From Pseudomonadota bacterium (GTDB lineage Bacteria > Bdellovibrionota > UBA1018 > CAIMNF01), in contig JAIXOQ010000018.1 in assembly GCA_027486675.1 (NCBI GenBank), forward strand, positions 1-48,869: DNA of 48,869 nucleotides, in the 5' to 3' direction. Under the pieces are notes generated by a model that saw nothing but the letters and a program-made list of their open reading frames with translations, ran no database searches and had not been told where the DNA came from. A program made the position numbers and the translations under genes. This document shows positions 16,486 to 24,949 of the stretch, piece by piece (the first letter of the stretch is position 1; each line of letters starts with the position of its first letter).

Positions 16486-17178
16486 ATGAAGACGATTGGT
16501 CTGATCGGTGGTTTCAGTTGGCACTCTACCGTTGAATACTATCGACTCCTCAATCAATTCATCGGGGATGAGTTCGGCGCCGAGCATGCTGCTGAACTCG
16601 TACTGGTGAATTGCGATAGCCGAAGATTCAAGGATCTTATTGATAGCGGCGATCGAGAGAAGGCCTTAGGAATTCTTCTTTCCGCCGCAAAACGTGCAGA
16701 ATCGGGTGGCGCTGAATTTTTGCTGCTGTGCGCAAACGCGCTTCATCGGTTTTATGATGAAATTCAAAGCGTGATCTCGATACCCATTTTGCATATCGCG
16801 GATGCGGCGGGAATCGCGATTCAGAGGCAAGGCCTAAAGAGAGTGGGGCTTCTTGGGGTGCGCCCAACGATGGAAGGGACCTTTTATCCAGAGCGTCTTA
16901 AGAGGCTTGGGATCGAGACTATTGTCCCAGACGCCGATGATATTTCGCGTAATCATCACCTCATTTATTCAGAGTTAGAAATCGTGAAGTTTGCTGACGA
17001 GACGCGTACGGAATTTTTAGGATTCATTGACGGCCTTGTAATGATGGGCGCAGAGGGAGTGATCCTGGGTTGTACGGAAATCCCGCTCCTCATTCGGCCC
17101 GAGGATACGAACGTAATGACGTTCTCTACGACGGAAATCCACTGTCGTGCAGCGATTGCAGAAAGCCTGCGGAAGTAG
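16486..17178 (+). CDS. Aspartate/glutamate racemase family protein
   Basis: The start at ATG 16486 (230 aa) gives the family N-terminus MKTIGLIGGFSWHSTVEYYR. In-frame ATG 16456 and GTG 16435 are further upstream and no start has a clear ribosome site. The protein is a PLP-independent racemase of the RacX/YgeA type. The first catalytic Cys is in LLLCANALH and the second in VILGCTEIPLL. Members interconvert L- and D-aspartate, glutamate or other amino acids, often for the cell wall or D-amino-acid release. It follows ggt but is separated from it by repeat copy 3. Confidence 0.88.
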   Translation: MKTIGLIGGFSWHSTVEYYRLLNQFIGDEFGAEHAAELVLVNCDSRRFKDLIDSGDREKALGILLSAAKRAESGGAEFLLLCANALHRFYDEIQSVISIPILHIADAAGIAIQRQGLKRVGLLGVRPTMEGTFYPERLKRLGIETIVPDADDISRNHHLIYSELEIVKFADETRTEFLGFIDGLVMMGAEGVILGCTEIPLLIRPEDTNVMTFSTTEIHCRAAIAESLRK

Positions 17179-17253
17179 ATCTATTTCGGGCTGCTGGTAG
17201 GGGCCCTGTTCATGACGGTCCTCTGGAAACAGGGTACACTTTGCGAACCAAGT

Positions 17254-17291
17254 GGGGACCGGATGCTTCGCTATCCAGCATGCCGATCCCC
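17254..17291. terminator. Hairpin between convergent genes (weak terminator candidate)
   Basis: GGGGA...ATGCT pairs with AGCAT...TCCCC across a 9-nt loop, with an imperfect middle. It lies between the end of the racemase gene and the end of the glutaredoxin-like gene. A second small inverted repeat, CCCTGTT/AACAGGG, precedes it near 17204-17233. No U-tract follows on either strand, so intrinsic termination is doubtful. Confidence 0.3.
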
Positions 17292-17302
17292 GATTCATCC
17301 AC

Positions 17303-17470
17303 TTAAGACACAGTCCTGAGTTTTCCTTCAGTCCAGAGCGCGTCCAATTGACCGTACCCTCCGACCAAATCTGTTCCACGAAAGATCTGAGGCAGAGTTT
17401 TCATGCCCGACTTTCTTTCGAGTGTTTCCCATCTATCCATCGTGTAAACAGTGTATTCCTGCGGTTTCAT
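17303..17470 (-). pseudogene. Glutaredoxin remnant lacking the CxxC active site
   Basis: ATG 17470 to TAA 17303 encodes 55 aa. The first strand MKPQEYTVYT matches a glutaredoxin N-terminus. The second half (SGMKTLPQIFRGTDLVGGYG) is the conserved cis-Pro and GG region of glutaredoxins. The 25-35 residues normally between them, including the CPYC redox motif and first helix, are absent, and the frame is kept. The start overlaps the stop of the AhpD-like gene (ATGA), so it is still placed for translation. It is either an internally deleted relic or a short protein keeping only a glutathione-site fragment. Confidence 0.65.
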
Positions 17471-18015
17471 AAGGTCTCCTTCTGTTCGAGTGATGTCGCT
17501 TTTTGGAAATCAATTTCAGTCTCATTGAAGCGATTGAAATAGTTAGTGAATATATCTGAAAGAATCGACATCAAAATTTCAGGAATCTGCGAATCCGTGT
17601 AACCAGCTGCTTTTAGTTCAATAAAAGTTGCGTCCGACACATTGCCTTTGTGATTGATTACCTCTTTCGCGAACTGCAACAGTGCGTTCAGTTTTCGGTC
17701 CTCCGATTTCCCCTTTCGAGCCGAAATAATTTCACTTTCTTTCAGGCCCACCATCTTTCCAAGCGCAGTATGTGCAGCAAGGCAGTAGGCGCAGTCGTTT
17801 TCTTGGGCGACTACTAGGGATATGGATTCCTTTTCTTTGCTTGAAAGAGATTTTGTTGCAGCGCCAAGTCCTAATTGTATTTCTAAGACTTTTGGATTTG
17901 AACCCAATGCTTGAAACAAATTCGGTACGCCACCGAGTTGCGACTTAATTACAGCGTAGAGTTTCTCGGTTGCGCCAGTGGCTTTTTCGACAGAGACGGA
18001 TTCGATACGGGACAT
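17467..18015 (-). CDS. AhpD-like carboxymuconolactone decarboxylase-family protein (peroxidase-related)
   Basis: The protein has 182 aa. The AhpD core motif is complete: Glu72, Cys75, Cys78 and His82 in ENDCAYCLAAH, the pair that reduces peroxides or thiol partners in alkylhydroperoxidases. It is a cytoplasmic all-alpha protein. It is divergent from a TetR regulator across 142 bp that hold two palindromic operators, and translationally coupled to a glutaredoxin-like remnant. Together these suggest an oxidant- or electrophile-inducible detoxification unit. Confidence 0.88.
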   Translation of the reverse strand: MSRIESVSVEKATGATEKLYAVIKSQLGGVPNLFQALGSNPKVLEIQLGLGAATKSLSSKEKESISLVVAQENDCAYCLAAHTALGKMVGLKESEIISARKGKSEDRKLNALLQFAKEVINHKGNVSDATFIELKAAGYTDSQIPEILMSILSDIFTNYFNRFNETEIDFQKATSLEQKETL

Positions 18016-18087
18016 AGTGAGCTCCTTTCAAAGAGCGAGTGAGTTAAGCGTTAGATCAGCGAAGACCTTGAGCATTAGTATCAGCAT

Positions 18088-18101
18088 ACAGACCTGTCTG
18101 T
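18088..18101. promoter_or_regulatory. TetR-type operator, site 1
   Basis: ACAGACCTGTCTGT has perfect 6-bp arms with a 2-bp centre. It lies between the divergent AhpD-like and TetR genes. On the minus strand it reads AGACAGGTCTG, the same core as site 2, so both are likely bound by the adjacent TetR-family protein. Confidence 0.65.
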
Positions 18102-18119
18102 TTTAAAACAAGATTAAAA

Positions 18120-18135
18120 TAGACAAACCTGTCTA
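18120..18135. promoter_or_regulatory. TetR-type operator, site 2
   Basis: TAGACAAACCTGTCTA has perfect 6-bp arms (TAGACA/TGTCTA) around a 4-bp centre, 18 bp from site 1 and 22 bp before the TetR start codon. The placement fits autorepression plus repression of the AhpD-like gene. Confidence 0.65.
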
Positions 18136-18157
18136 CCCTGGTTATCCTATTGATATT

Positions 18158-18769
18158 ATGCAGCATTTTGGGGAGTTCGTTGATCTGCGCCTGGAGGATC
18201 CGAAGAAATTAGATGTGAGAAGCCGCATCCTACGGACGGCAATTGTTCTCTTTAACTCAAACGGTGTTCACACCACTGGAATCGATCGAATCATTGCTGA
18301 GTCCGGTGTCGCGAAAATGTCCTTTTACAAATACTTTCCTTCCAAAGGGAAGTTGGTGGCTGAGTACCTTCGGTTCAAACATCAGTGTTGGGACCGAGGA
18401 ATGACATTTCACACAACCTCGCCAGAGAAAGATGACACTGAAAAATTTTTAGGAATTTTTGATTTTTTGAAAGCCTGGTTTCTTGAGCCTGACTACAAAG
18501 GCTGTCCTTTTATTCGCGGCCTTTCCGAGTTCGATCCCGGGTACGAGCCTGAAGTCCTGGCTTGTACGGCACAACACTTTGACAGTATTCAAATCACAGT
18601 CCAAACCCTGCTCAAAGTGATTCGACCGGATGACTATAAAAAGCTGACACCGAAGATCATGTCATTGATCGCGGGTTCCATTGTGCTGGCTCAAGCTACG
18701 AAAAACCCTGGGATCGCTGATGTGAATAAGCAAGTAGCTCAGAGCCTAATCGCGTTGCACTCCAGTTAG
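18158..18769 (+). CDS. TetR/AcrR-family transcriptional regulator
   Basis: The protein has 203 aa. The N-terminal helix-turn-helix (about 20-65) is typical: RILRTAIVLFNSNGVHTTGI, then DRIIAESGVAKMSFYKYFPS. A ligand-binding helical domain follows, with Cys at CPFIRG and ACTAQHF. It is divergent from the AhpD-like gene, with two operator palindromes in between. It probably represses that gene and itself until it binds a small electrophile or similar ligand. The ligand is unknown. Confidence 0.92.
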   Translation: MQHFGEFVDLRLEDPKKLDVRSRILRTAIVLFNSNGVHTTGIDRIIAESGVAKMSFYKYFPSKGKLVAEYLRFKHQCWDRGMTFHTTSPEKDDTEKFLGIFDFLKAWFLEPDYKGCPFIRGLSEFDPGYEPEVLACTAQHFDSIQITVQTLLKVIRPDDYKKLTPKIMSLIAGSIVLAQATKNPGIADVNKQVAQSLIALHSS

Positions 18770-18822
18770 GGATGAAAGCGCCCGAGCCACCTCTTTCCTC
18801 AGAATTGCAGTACTCTCATTAG

Positions 18823-20970
18823 ATGTTCCTGAAAAATAAGCTCCTAGTCGCCATCGCTTCGCTTCAACTCGCCTGTGCTTCGGGTCCTTTCGCGCCTGGA
18901 GAGGGCTCTTTACGCAAGTATCCTTCTGGAGCACCCATAGCCCAGGAAATCCCAACTCGACTTGAAAAGCATGGGGATATTCGAACTGATCCTTATTACC
19001 GGATGAATCAACGGGATACACCTGCAGTGCTTCAGTATCTGAATGCTGAGCGAGACTATGAAGCGCAAGTGATGGCTCCCTATGCCGATGCTCGTAAAAA
19101 GTTACTTGAAGAGATGCAGTCGCGCATGAAACCCGATGAGTCTGAATATCCCGTCAAAGACGGCGATTTTTTCTATTACTCCCGCTATGAAGCGGGCAAG
19201 GAATACCGAATTTATTGCCGTAGGTTCAAGGATCCATCCGCCCCAGAAGAAATCTACCTGGATGCAAATCAGCTTCACTCTGGGGATGGCTATTTTTCTG
19301 TGACTTCAGTGACCCATAGCCCAGACCACGCCACCGTGGGTTATGCGATGGATACAGTGGGGAGAAGGCTTTTCACTCTAAGGTTCAAAGACTTAAAAAG
19401 TGGAAGAACATTGAATGACGCCATTGAAGGTGTGACGGGGAACTTTGTTTGGGCCAATGATGGGAAAACTATTTTCTACACCAAACAAGATCCTAAAACT
19501 TTACGTTGGGATAAGGTTTTCCGACATGTGCTCGGGGCTGCTGCTGGGTCTGATACCCTCATCTATCACGAGAAAGATGAGGCCTTTCAGGTCGATCTCG
19601 CTCGGTCGCTCGATCATAAAGAAATAGTCATCGCGACCAGTGCAAAACTTTCGTCAGAAGCCTGGTCGATTTCTGCGGATCACCCGGATCAAAGCCCAAA
19701 GGTGTTTAGTCCACGAGAAGAAAAAGTTGAGTACGTGGTTCAGCGTGGAGGTGATCGCTACTATATCTTTACCAATTGGAAGGCAGAAAACTTCCGGATC
19801 ATGGAGACACCACTCCATCAAACAGATCGGGCGAACTGGAAAGAAGTGATTCCAAATCGTAAGGACGCTTATTTGCGTGGTCTTTTGGTGATGAAGGATT
19901 GGCTCGTTGTTGAAGTCCGTAAGAATGGCCTTCTGCAGATTGAACTCATCCACAGAAAGACGCTCAAAATTCATCCGGTCAAATTCAACGACGCAGCCTA
20001 CGTGGTCAGCTTGGGGGACAACGAAGAATATGATTCCCATTTTGTGCGTGTTCAGTATGAATCACCGAAGGTTCCTGAAACCACGTATGATATCAGCCTG
20101 AAGAATTTCTCTTTGATCCAGCGGAAGCAGTCAGCCGTGTTAGGCGGGTTCAAAAGTGAGAGTTATCGGGTCGAACGTATTTTTGTGAAGAGTGAGGATG
20201 GATCTGCAAACATCCCAGTAACTCTTGTTCAGCATAAGAAAACCCGGCGTGGTCCAAAGACTCCCCTTTTGATCTACGCATATGGTGCTTATGGTTCGAG
20301 CTCCAATCCCACCTTTAGCAGTGCAGACCTAAGCCTTCTGGATCGCGGATTCATCTATTCAATCGCACATGTACGAGGCGGCGGGGAAATGGGAAGAAGT
20401 TGGTACGAAGGCGGTCGGGCACTCAATCGGAACAATACTGTGAGTGATTTTGTGTCTGTGACAAAGACACTTCAAGGAAAAGGGTACTCATCTCCGGCGC
20501 ATACTTATGCACTGGGCGTCAGCGCGGGAGGTTTGCTGATGGGAACATTGGTCAATGAACGCCCGGAGCTTTATCACGGTGTTGTTGCAGGTGTTCCGTT
20601 TGTGGATGCTCTGACCACGATGCTTGATGCATCGATTCCTCTCACTACGGAAGAATACGATATCTGGGGAAATCCAGAGGCGTCGAAGCAGGTCTATGAA
20701 TACATGAAGGCCTATTCCCCGTATGACAATGTGGGAAAACATGCATACCCCAATATCCTAGTGACTACGGGTTATCACGATTCGCAAGTCCAGTACTGGG
20801 AGCCTGCAAAATGGATAGCCAGACTACGCAAGAACAAGACGGATAACAATCTCTTGCTCTTTAAGATTGATATGGAGTCAGGCCACTCCGGCCAAGCGGG
20901 GCGCTTAAGTCGCCTTGCACGGAGTGCAGATTGGTACTCGTTCTTCTTGATGCTTGAGGGAAAGCTTTAG
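18823..20970 (+). CDS. ptrB: Exported S9A serine peptidase, oligopeptidase B-like
   Basis: The protein has 715 aa. An N-terminal beta-propeller (about 40-450) is followed by an alpha/beta-hydrolase domain. The catalytic triad is visible: Ser567 (LGVSAGG), Asp653 (YHDSQV) and His688 (MESGHSG). IYAYGAYGSS and HVRGGGEMGRSWYEGG are S9A hallmarks. Oligopeptidase B cleaves short peptides after Arg or Lys. Unusually it starts with a hydrophobic leader ending in LQLACASG, which resembles a signal peptide with an imperfect lipobox at Cys18, so it is probably periplasmic or membrane-tethered. It stands alone after the TetR gene and converges with an unknown gene. Confidence 0.9.
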   Translation: MFLKNKLLVAIASLQLACASGPFAPGEGSLRKYPSGAPIAQEIPTRLEKHGDIRTDPYYRMNQRDTPAVLQYLNAERDYEAQVMAPYADARKKLLEEMQSRMKPDESEYPVKDGDFFYYSRYEAGKEYRIYCRRFKDPSAPEEIYLDANQLHSGDGYFSVTSVTHSPDHATVGYAMDTVGRRLFTLRFKDLKSGRTLNDAIEGVTGNFVWANDGKTIFYTKQDPKTLRWDKVFRHVLGAAAGSDTLIYHEKDEAFQVDLARSLDHKEIVIATSAKLSSEAWSISADHPDQSPKVFSPREEKVEYVVQRGGDRYYIFTNWKAENFRIMETPLHQTDRANWKEVIPNRKDAYLRGLLVMKDWLVVEVRKNGLLQIELIHRKTLKIHPVKFNDAAYVVSLGDNEEYDSHFVRVQYESPKVPETTYDISLKNFSLIQRKQSAVLGGFKSESYRVERIFVKSEDGSANIPVTLVQHKKTRRGPKTPLLIYAYGAYGSSSNPTFSSADLSLLDRGFIYSIAHVRGGGEMGRSWYEGGRALNRNNTVSDFVSVTKTLQGKGYSSPAHTYALGVSAGGLLMGTLVNERPELYHGVVAGVPFVDALTTMLDASIPLTTEEYDIWGNPEASKQVYEYMKAYSPYDNVGKHAYPNILVTTGYHDSQVQYWEPAKWIARLRKNKTDNNLLLFKIDMESGHSGQAGRLSRLARSADWYSFFLMLEGKL

Positions 20971-20990
20971 GGGGTTCTGAAGTGACGATC

Positions 20991-22151
20991 TCAATTCATT
21001 TTCCTGGAGAGTTCTTCCCAAGCCATCTGTCTTTGTAGTCCTGAAGTGGACTGCGCTTTGTTCGGTCCGTTGCTGCCGTGTGCCGGCATTCCGTGCCTCG
21101 ACATCTCCCAATTTAAGGAAGAAATATCTTTTCCTAACGGTGTCATATTAATGCTCTGCTCAATATTCGTGATCGCATGGCAAGTGCTGAGCGGCCGTGA
21201 ATCGACTTCATTAGTCTGTTCAAACCACCCCAGGAAATCATTAAGGCTTGCTGCGGAGCTTTGCAGTTTTTGGAAGGTGCTCCATGCAGTTGCCAGCGCT
21301 TCCTTATCTATCCATCGCGTTCCGTCGATCGTGCCTAAGAGGACTACTTTATTTGAAGTGTTAGTGGCCACTGCAAATGCAGAGATGTCATTGACCTCAG
21401 GTTTTGGATCGATGACGTGAATCCGTAGTTTAAAATCATTCTGATCTTTGTTTGGTTCCATTCTGCGTGTGATCAGTTGGGTCGTAGTCGTCCCGGTCCT
21501 GTCGACTCCTTGGACGACTGATGCAGCGGTGGTGCCTTCTGCTTCAGCAAGGACGGTAGAAACCACGTTCATTTCGGATGACCAAAAGGGATGGCTTCTT
21601 CCTCGGTGAAGATCGAATGGTAGTCTTCCAGATTGAAGCATTTGTTCCCAATTATAAATCCTTTTTGAAAGCGAGCTCGCCTCGAATGGGCGCCACTCTG
21701 CCTGGCCTGTCTGATCAATCGTTAGGAAGCCTCCTTCGGTAACTAAGGTTGTAGAGGGGGATTGCTTCGTATGCTCGGTAATCAAGAGAGTGCGACTTGT
21801 GATGGGGGTCGCGTTCCTTAGGCGATCAGATACGAAAACTGTGCCTGCCTTTTCCCAGTATAAAAAATTTTTTCTTACGTATCCATGACATCCAAAACTG
21901 GCCTCTTCCCCGATGGGTAGATGTGTGGTTTCAAAGAGGCGGATTCTTGCAGATTGGACTTTCGAGGCCGGGGGGATTGCCGCTTTCAATTCAAGTTTTC
22001 GTTTCTCCCCTGTGTGGGCAGTGAAGATCAGATGATCGATAGTGTCTGCGAAATCGAGTCGAGCCCCATTCTTGAAAATGAAAGTAAATGGCCACCCGGA
22101 TGCCAGTGCGGCAGGATTTTGTAGCAAAAGTAAGGTGAGTAGGCAGCCCAT
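20991..22151 (-). CDS. Secreted protein of unknown function
   Basis: The protein has 386 aa from ATG 22151. A short signal peptide (MGCLLTLLLLQNPAALA) is followed by a soluble protein rich in beta-strand-like and Thr/Ser segments and ending in a polar tail. Two cysteines (ASFGCHGY, STCHAI) may pair. I recognise no domain. It faces the oligopeptidase gene tail to tail with 20 nt between and shows no operon partner. Confidence 0.75.
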   Translation of the reverse strand: MGCLLTLLLLQNPAALASGWPFTFIFKNGARLDFADTIDHLIFTAHTGEKRKLELKAAIPPASKVQSARIRLFETTHLPIGEEASFGCHGYVRKNFLYWEKAGTVFVSDRLRNATPITSRTLLITEHTKQSPSTTLVTEGGFLTIDQTGQAEWRPFEASSLSKRIYNWEQMLQSGRLPFDLHRGRSHPFWSSEMNVVSTVLAEAEGTTAASVVQGVDRTGTTTTQLITRRMEPNKDQNDFKLRIHVIDPKPEVNDISAFAVATNTSNKVVLLGTIDGTRWIDKEALATAWSTFQKLQSSAASLNDFLGWFEQTNEVDSRPLSTCHAITNIEQSINMTPLGKDISSLNWEMSRHGMPAHGSNGPNKAQSTSGLQRQMAWEELSRKMN

Positions 22152-22272
22152 GATAGGGGATTATATCGCTTGCTCAACCGGATGGAGCCTAAATCTTCGC
22201 CCTACTACGCCTAAAGCGGATTCGAAGCGGACTCAATCAAATTAGATTTGTTAACATTATCTCGCACTATTG

Positions 22273-22288
22273 TTATCAATCCTGATAA
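22273..22288. promoter_or_regulatory. Palindrome upstream of the squalene/phytoene synthase gene
   Basis: TTATCAATCCTGATAA has perfect 6-bp arms around ATCC, ending 11 bp before the preferred ATG 22300. Its position suits an operator. The binding protein is unknown. It would lie inside the gene if the upstream TTG 22270 were the start, which argues against that start. Confidence 0.35.
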
Positions 22289-22299
22289 TATCCCGACCC

Positions 22300-23229
22300 A
22301 TGTCTGCTAATATCTCAAAGCTTCCCGTTGGCTTCATAGTCCTCGTATTTTGTACAACCGGCTACGCAAACGAAGTGTGCGTCCAGGCTTCTGAAGGAAT
22401 TAAGCCCATAGGTTCAAGCTGGAGTATGCCGGCTAAAATATTAACGAAAGAAACAGCTCAGGATGCAATCGTTTTGTACAACTGGCTTCGGTACATTGAT
22501 GATTTGATCGACGACGCACCGTCTCTACAGGAGGCACAAAAGTCTCTTCAGTTATCAAGAAGTCTGGTAGACAGGATCTATTCCGATCTGCCTGAACCCG
22601 ATGTTCTCACCGCTGCGATGCGATCCCTTGTGAATAAACAATCGATACCAAGAAGCCTTTTTGATTCATTCCTCAAGAGCATGGAGATGGATGTTAAAGG
22701 GGTGCACTACGACACGATGGAACAGCTGGAGGAGTATTGCTACGGCTCTTCGATCGTCATTGGTCGGATGTTGGCGAAGATCTTAGGCGTGAAAGATGAA
22801 GCAAAGGCTTTGCCTCATATCACCGCGATTGGATATGCCCTTCAGATGACCAATATAGCTCGCGATGTCAAAGAGGATTTTGATCGGGACAGAGTGTATT
22901 TGCCCGAAGAATGGCTGATCGCTGAGGGGATCTCTTCAGAGACTCTGATGGATGATGAAAGTGCCCCGGCCCGCATGCGCGTTGTGAAGAGACTCTTGGA
23001 CCGTGCTGATACCGAGTACCGAAAGGCGGAAGAAGGTTACATTTACATCCCATTTAGGAATCGACTGACTGTTGCTGCAGCTGGGCGCCTTTATGAAGAG
23101 GTGGGGGCAGTCATTCAGAAAAATGGAGACATACACGTCCGAGCAAGAGTTCCTTCAGGCCGAAAACGCGTGCTCTTTTTAAAGACCGTAACGAAGGCAT
23201 TTTTCTCAGGGCTGATTGCAAATCCATGA
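22300..23229 (+). CDS. Squalene/phytoene synthase-family protein with signal-like N-terminus
   Basis: The start at ATG 22300 gives 309 aa (TTG 22270 is also possible). Both Asp-rich prenyl-diphosphate motifs are present: RYIDDLIDDAP (D67-D72) and MTNIARDVKEDFDRDRVYLP, so head-to-head condensation of two isoprenoid diphosphates is plausible. The first 23 residues (KLPVGFIVLVFCTTGYA) read like a Sec signal peptide with an ALA-like cleavage site, which is unexpected for an enzyme of this family. No other carotenoid or hopanoid gene is near. It could be crtB/hpnC/hpnD-like; the product is not decidable here. Confidence 0.85.
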   Translation: MSANISKLPVGFIVLVFCTTGYANEVCVQASEGIKPIGSSWSMPAKILTKETAQDAIVLYNWLRYIDDLIDDAPSLQEAQKSLQLSRSLVDRIYSDLPEPDVLTAAMRSLVNKQSIPRSLFDSFLKSMEMDVKGVHYDTMEQLEEYCYGSSIVIGRMLAKILGVKDEAKALPHITAIGYALQMTNIARDVKEDFDRDRVYLPEEWLIAEGISSETLMDDESAPARMRVVKRLLDRADTEYRKAEEGYIYIPFRNRLTVAAAGRLYEEVGAVIQKNGDIHVRARVPSGRKRVLFLKTVTKAFFSGLIANP

Positions 23230-23365
23230 TCAGCTCTGTCTAGGATCACTCATCATCGACAGCGCTGAAGTCTTTAAAGCCAACAGAGGAATTAAAGTAA
23301 GCTGAGTGCTCTTTTGAGTTGTGCGATTTAGTTTAGGTCGTTCCGCATGAGAAACCACTCAATAG

Positions 23366-24530
23366 TTGCTTGGAGGCAGCTCAGCCCATAAAGTTGCGGC
23401 GGTTATGCTAGGTCGCTTCTTCTCAAACCGAAAGCTACTCATTCTGGTGCAGGTGCTTTGTGCCACTTTGTGGCTAATCCCTCACTTCTCAGAGGCCATT
23501 TCACCTCTGCGGGACAGTCGGGCGTTAGTAGGCGCGGCTAAAGAAACTCTGCATCAGGTTGTCGGTGCAAGAGTCTTGATTGCCGACTATGCACTCCTTC
23601 GTAAAGATTTTCCTGCATTGGTAATGCTCTCTGAGGATGAGATTGATGCATGGCTAGTTGATCAAACCTCATATGTGACTGAAGGCCAGGTCAATGCACC
23701 AACGAACTAGCGGATCGCGACCACTGACTTACGAAAAGATGTATGGCGGCCGAGAGAATATTGACGGGCACATGTCTTTCCTGCCTACAACTCAACGTGG
23801 GAATTTCTTGGTTTGATCGATGTAAAGGGAACAGGTGCAAAGGTTCCTTCACGGGGTGATCACACCAGTGGTCTGCTCCAACTTCGGATGGCACTTTCTG
23901 AGTACCTCATGGAAAAACAAATCCACGAGCTATTTGTGAAGCGTGGTGATCCAACGATGGACACGGTCCAGACTTATGCGGTCATTGATCTAGGGTTTGA
24001 TGTAATGCCATCCCTGAAGGAGCGTCTCATTTCTCCGCCACGCGCTGGTCTTCTCCTGAGACAAGCGCATGTTCGAAATTATGACCGTAAAGAAGGCACA
24101 AATCGCACAATGCCTTCCCAGCTGCCGAATGCAAGGGTCCATCGAAGGCGCTGTTGTTGATTTTGGAACCTTTGTAGTTCGGAAAGAGTTTCATCGAGAT
24201 CTGCATACCTACTTTGAAGGTCTAGATCATGATGATGCGAGATTAGCGCTTCGAGTTGGCGATCCTGGATTTGTGCAGCCTGACCCTAAGTTGATGTTGA
24301 GTTGGGAAAAATGGGGACCCGCCAGATTATCAATCAGCAATCTACTACTTCGGATCTTGCATCACAAAGTCCATGGCCCAAAGACCACATCAGGTGTGAA
24401 CGGAGTCGCGTCACGCCTCTCCACCCTAGTCCGTCAGTATTCAAGCTCGAAAATCAGCCGTGAGATACTGATCGATTTTATCGCCTCAATATTTCAGGAA
24501 TATTCTTGTGAGCTGTTGGTCGATCCATAA
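23366..24530 (+). pseudogene. Frameshifted gene, possibly an exported SelO-like protein
   Basis: Three open segments in three frames read as one protein. 23366-23710 carries a signal-peptide-like start (ATG 23405, MLGRFFSNRKLLILVQVLCA). A short middle frame to about 23790 reads YEKMYGGRENIDGHMSFLP. 23790-24125 holds LIDVKGTGAKVPSRGDH and AGLLLRQAHVR. 24110-24530 holds SIEGAVVDFGTF. At least three frame changes are needed to join them. The order of the motifs resembles SelO/YdiU pseudokinases (a K-G-x-G-x-x-x-x-S-R segment, later a D-[YF]-G motif). That family call is weak. The gene is very probably dead unless the sequence has errors. Confidence 0.65.
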
Positions 24531-24587
24531 ATCTAAATGAAAATCTGGTCCAGTCGGCGTTCCAGTTACGGCCTCAAGAAGTCAGTC

Positions 24588-24860
24588 TTACTTGGTTCTC
24601 TTGATGAGGTGATACCCGAACTGCGTCTTCACCGGAGCTGATACCGTGCCTGGCTCAAGGGCGAATGCCGCATCTTCAAAGGGCTTCACCATCATGCCCT
24701 TAGAAAACTCGCCTAAAGAACCACCGGACTTGCCGGATGGGCATTTAGAAAAGTCCTTAGCCAATGCTTCAAAGCTTGCGCCTTCATTCAGTTTCTTTTG
24801 TAGGTCCTGAATTTCATGTTCTTGGGCGACTAGAATGTGACTTGCTGAAATTTTGCTCAT
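24588..24860 (-). CDS. ppiC: Parvulin-type peptidyl-prolyl cis-trans isomerase
   Basis: The protein has 90 aa, a stand-alone parvulin domain like E. coli PpiC (93 aa). It has the family blocks ASHILV (6-11), FEALAKDFSKCPS, GGSLGEFSKGMM and FGYHLIKR at the end. It is cytoplasmic, with no signal peptide. It catalyses proline isomerisation during folding. It is divergent from the GST gene with 89 bp between. Confidence 0.93.
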   Translation of the reverse strand: MSKISASHILVAQEHEIQDLQKKLNEGASFEALAKDFSKCPSGKSGGSLGEFSKGMMVKPFEDAAFALEPGTVSAPVKTQFGYHLIKRTK

Positions 24861-24949
24861 GCGAAGAAAGTAACAGTTTTCCCGCTATCCGAAGAGAGGG
24901 TTCTGGTTCAGAGTGTTTTTGAAACTAATCGATCTAAAGGAGATCAACT

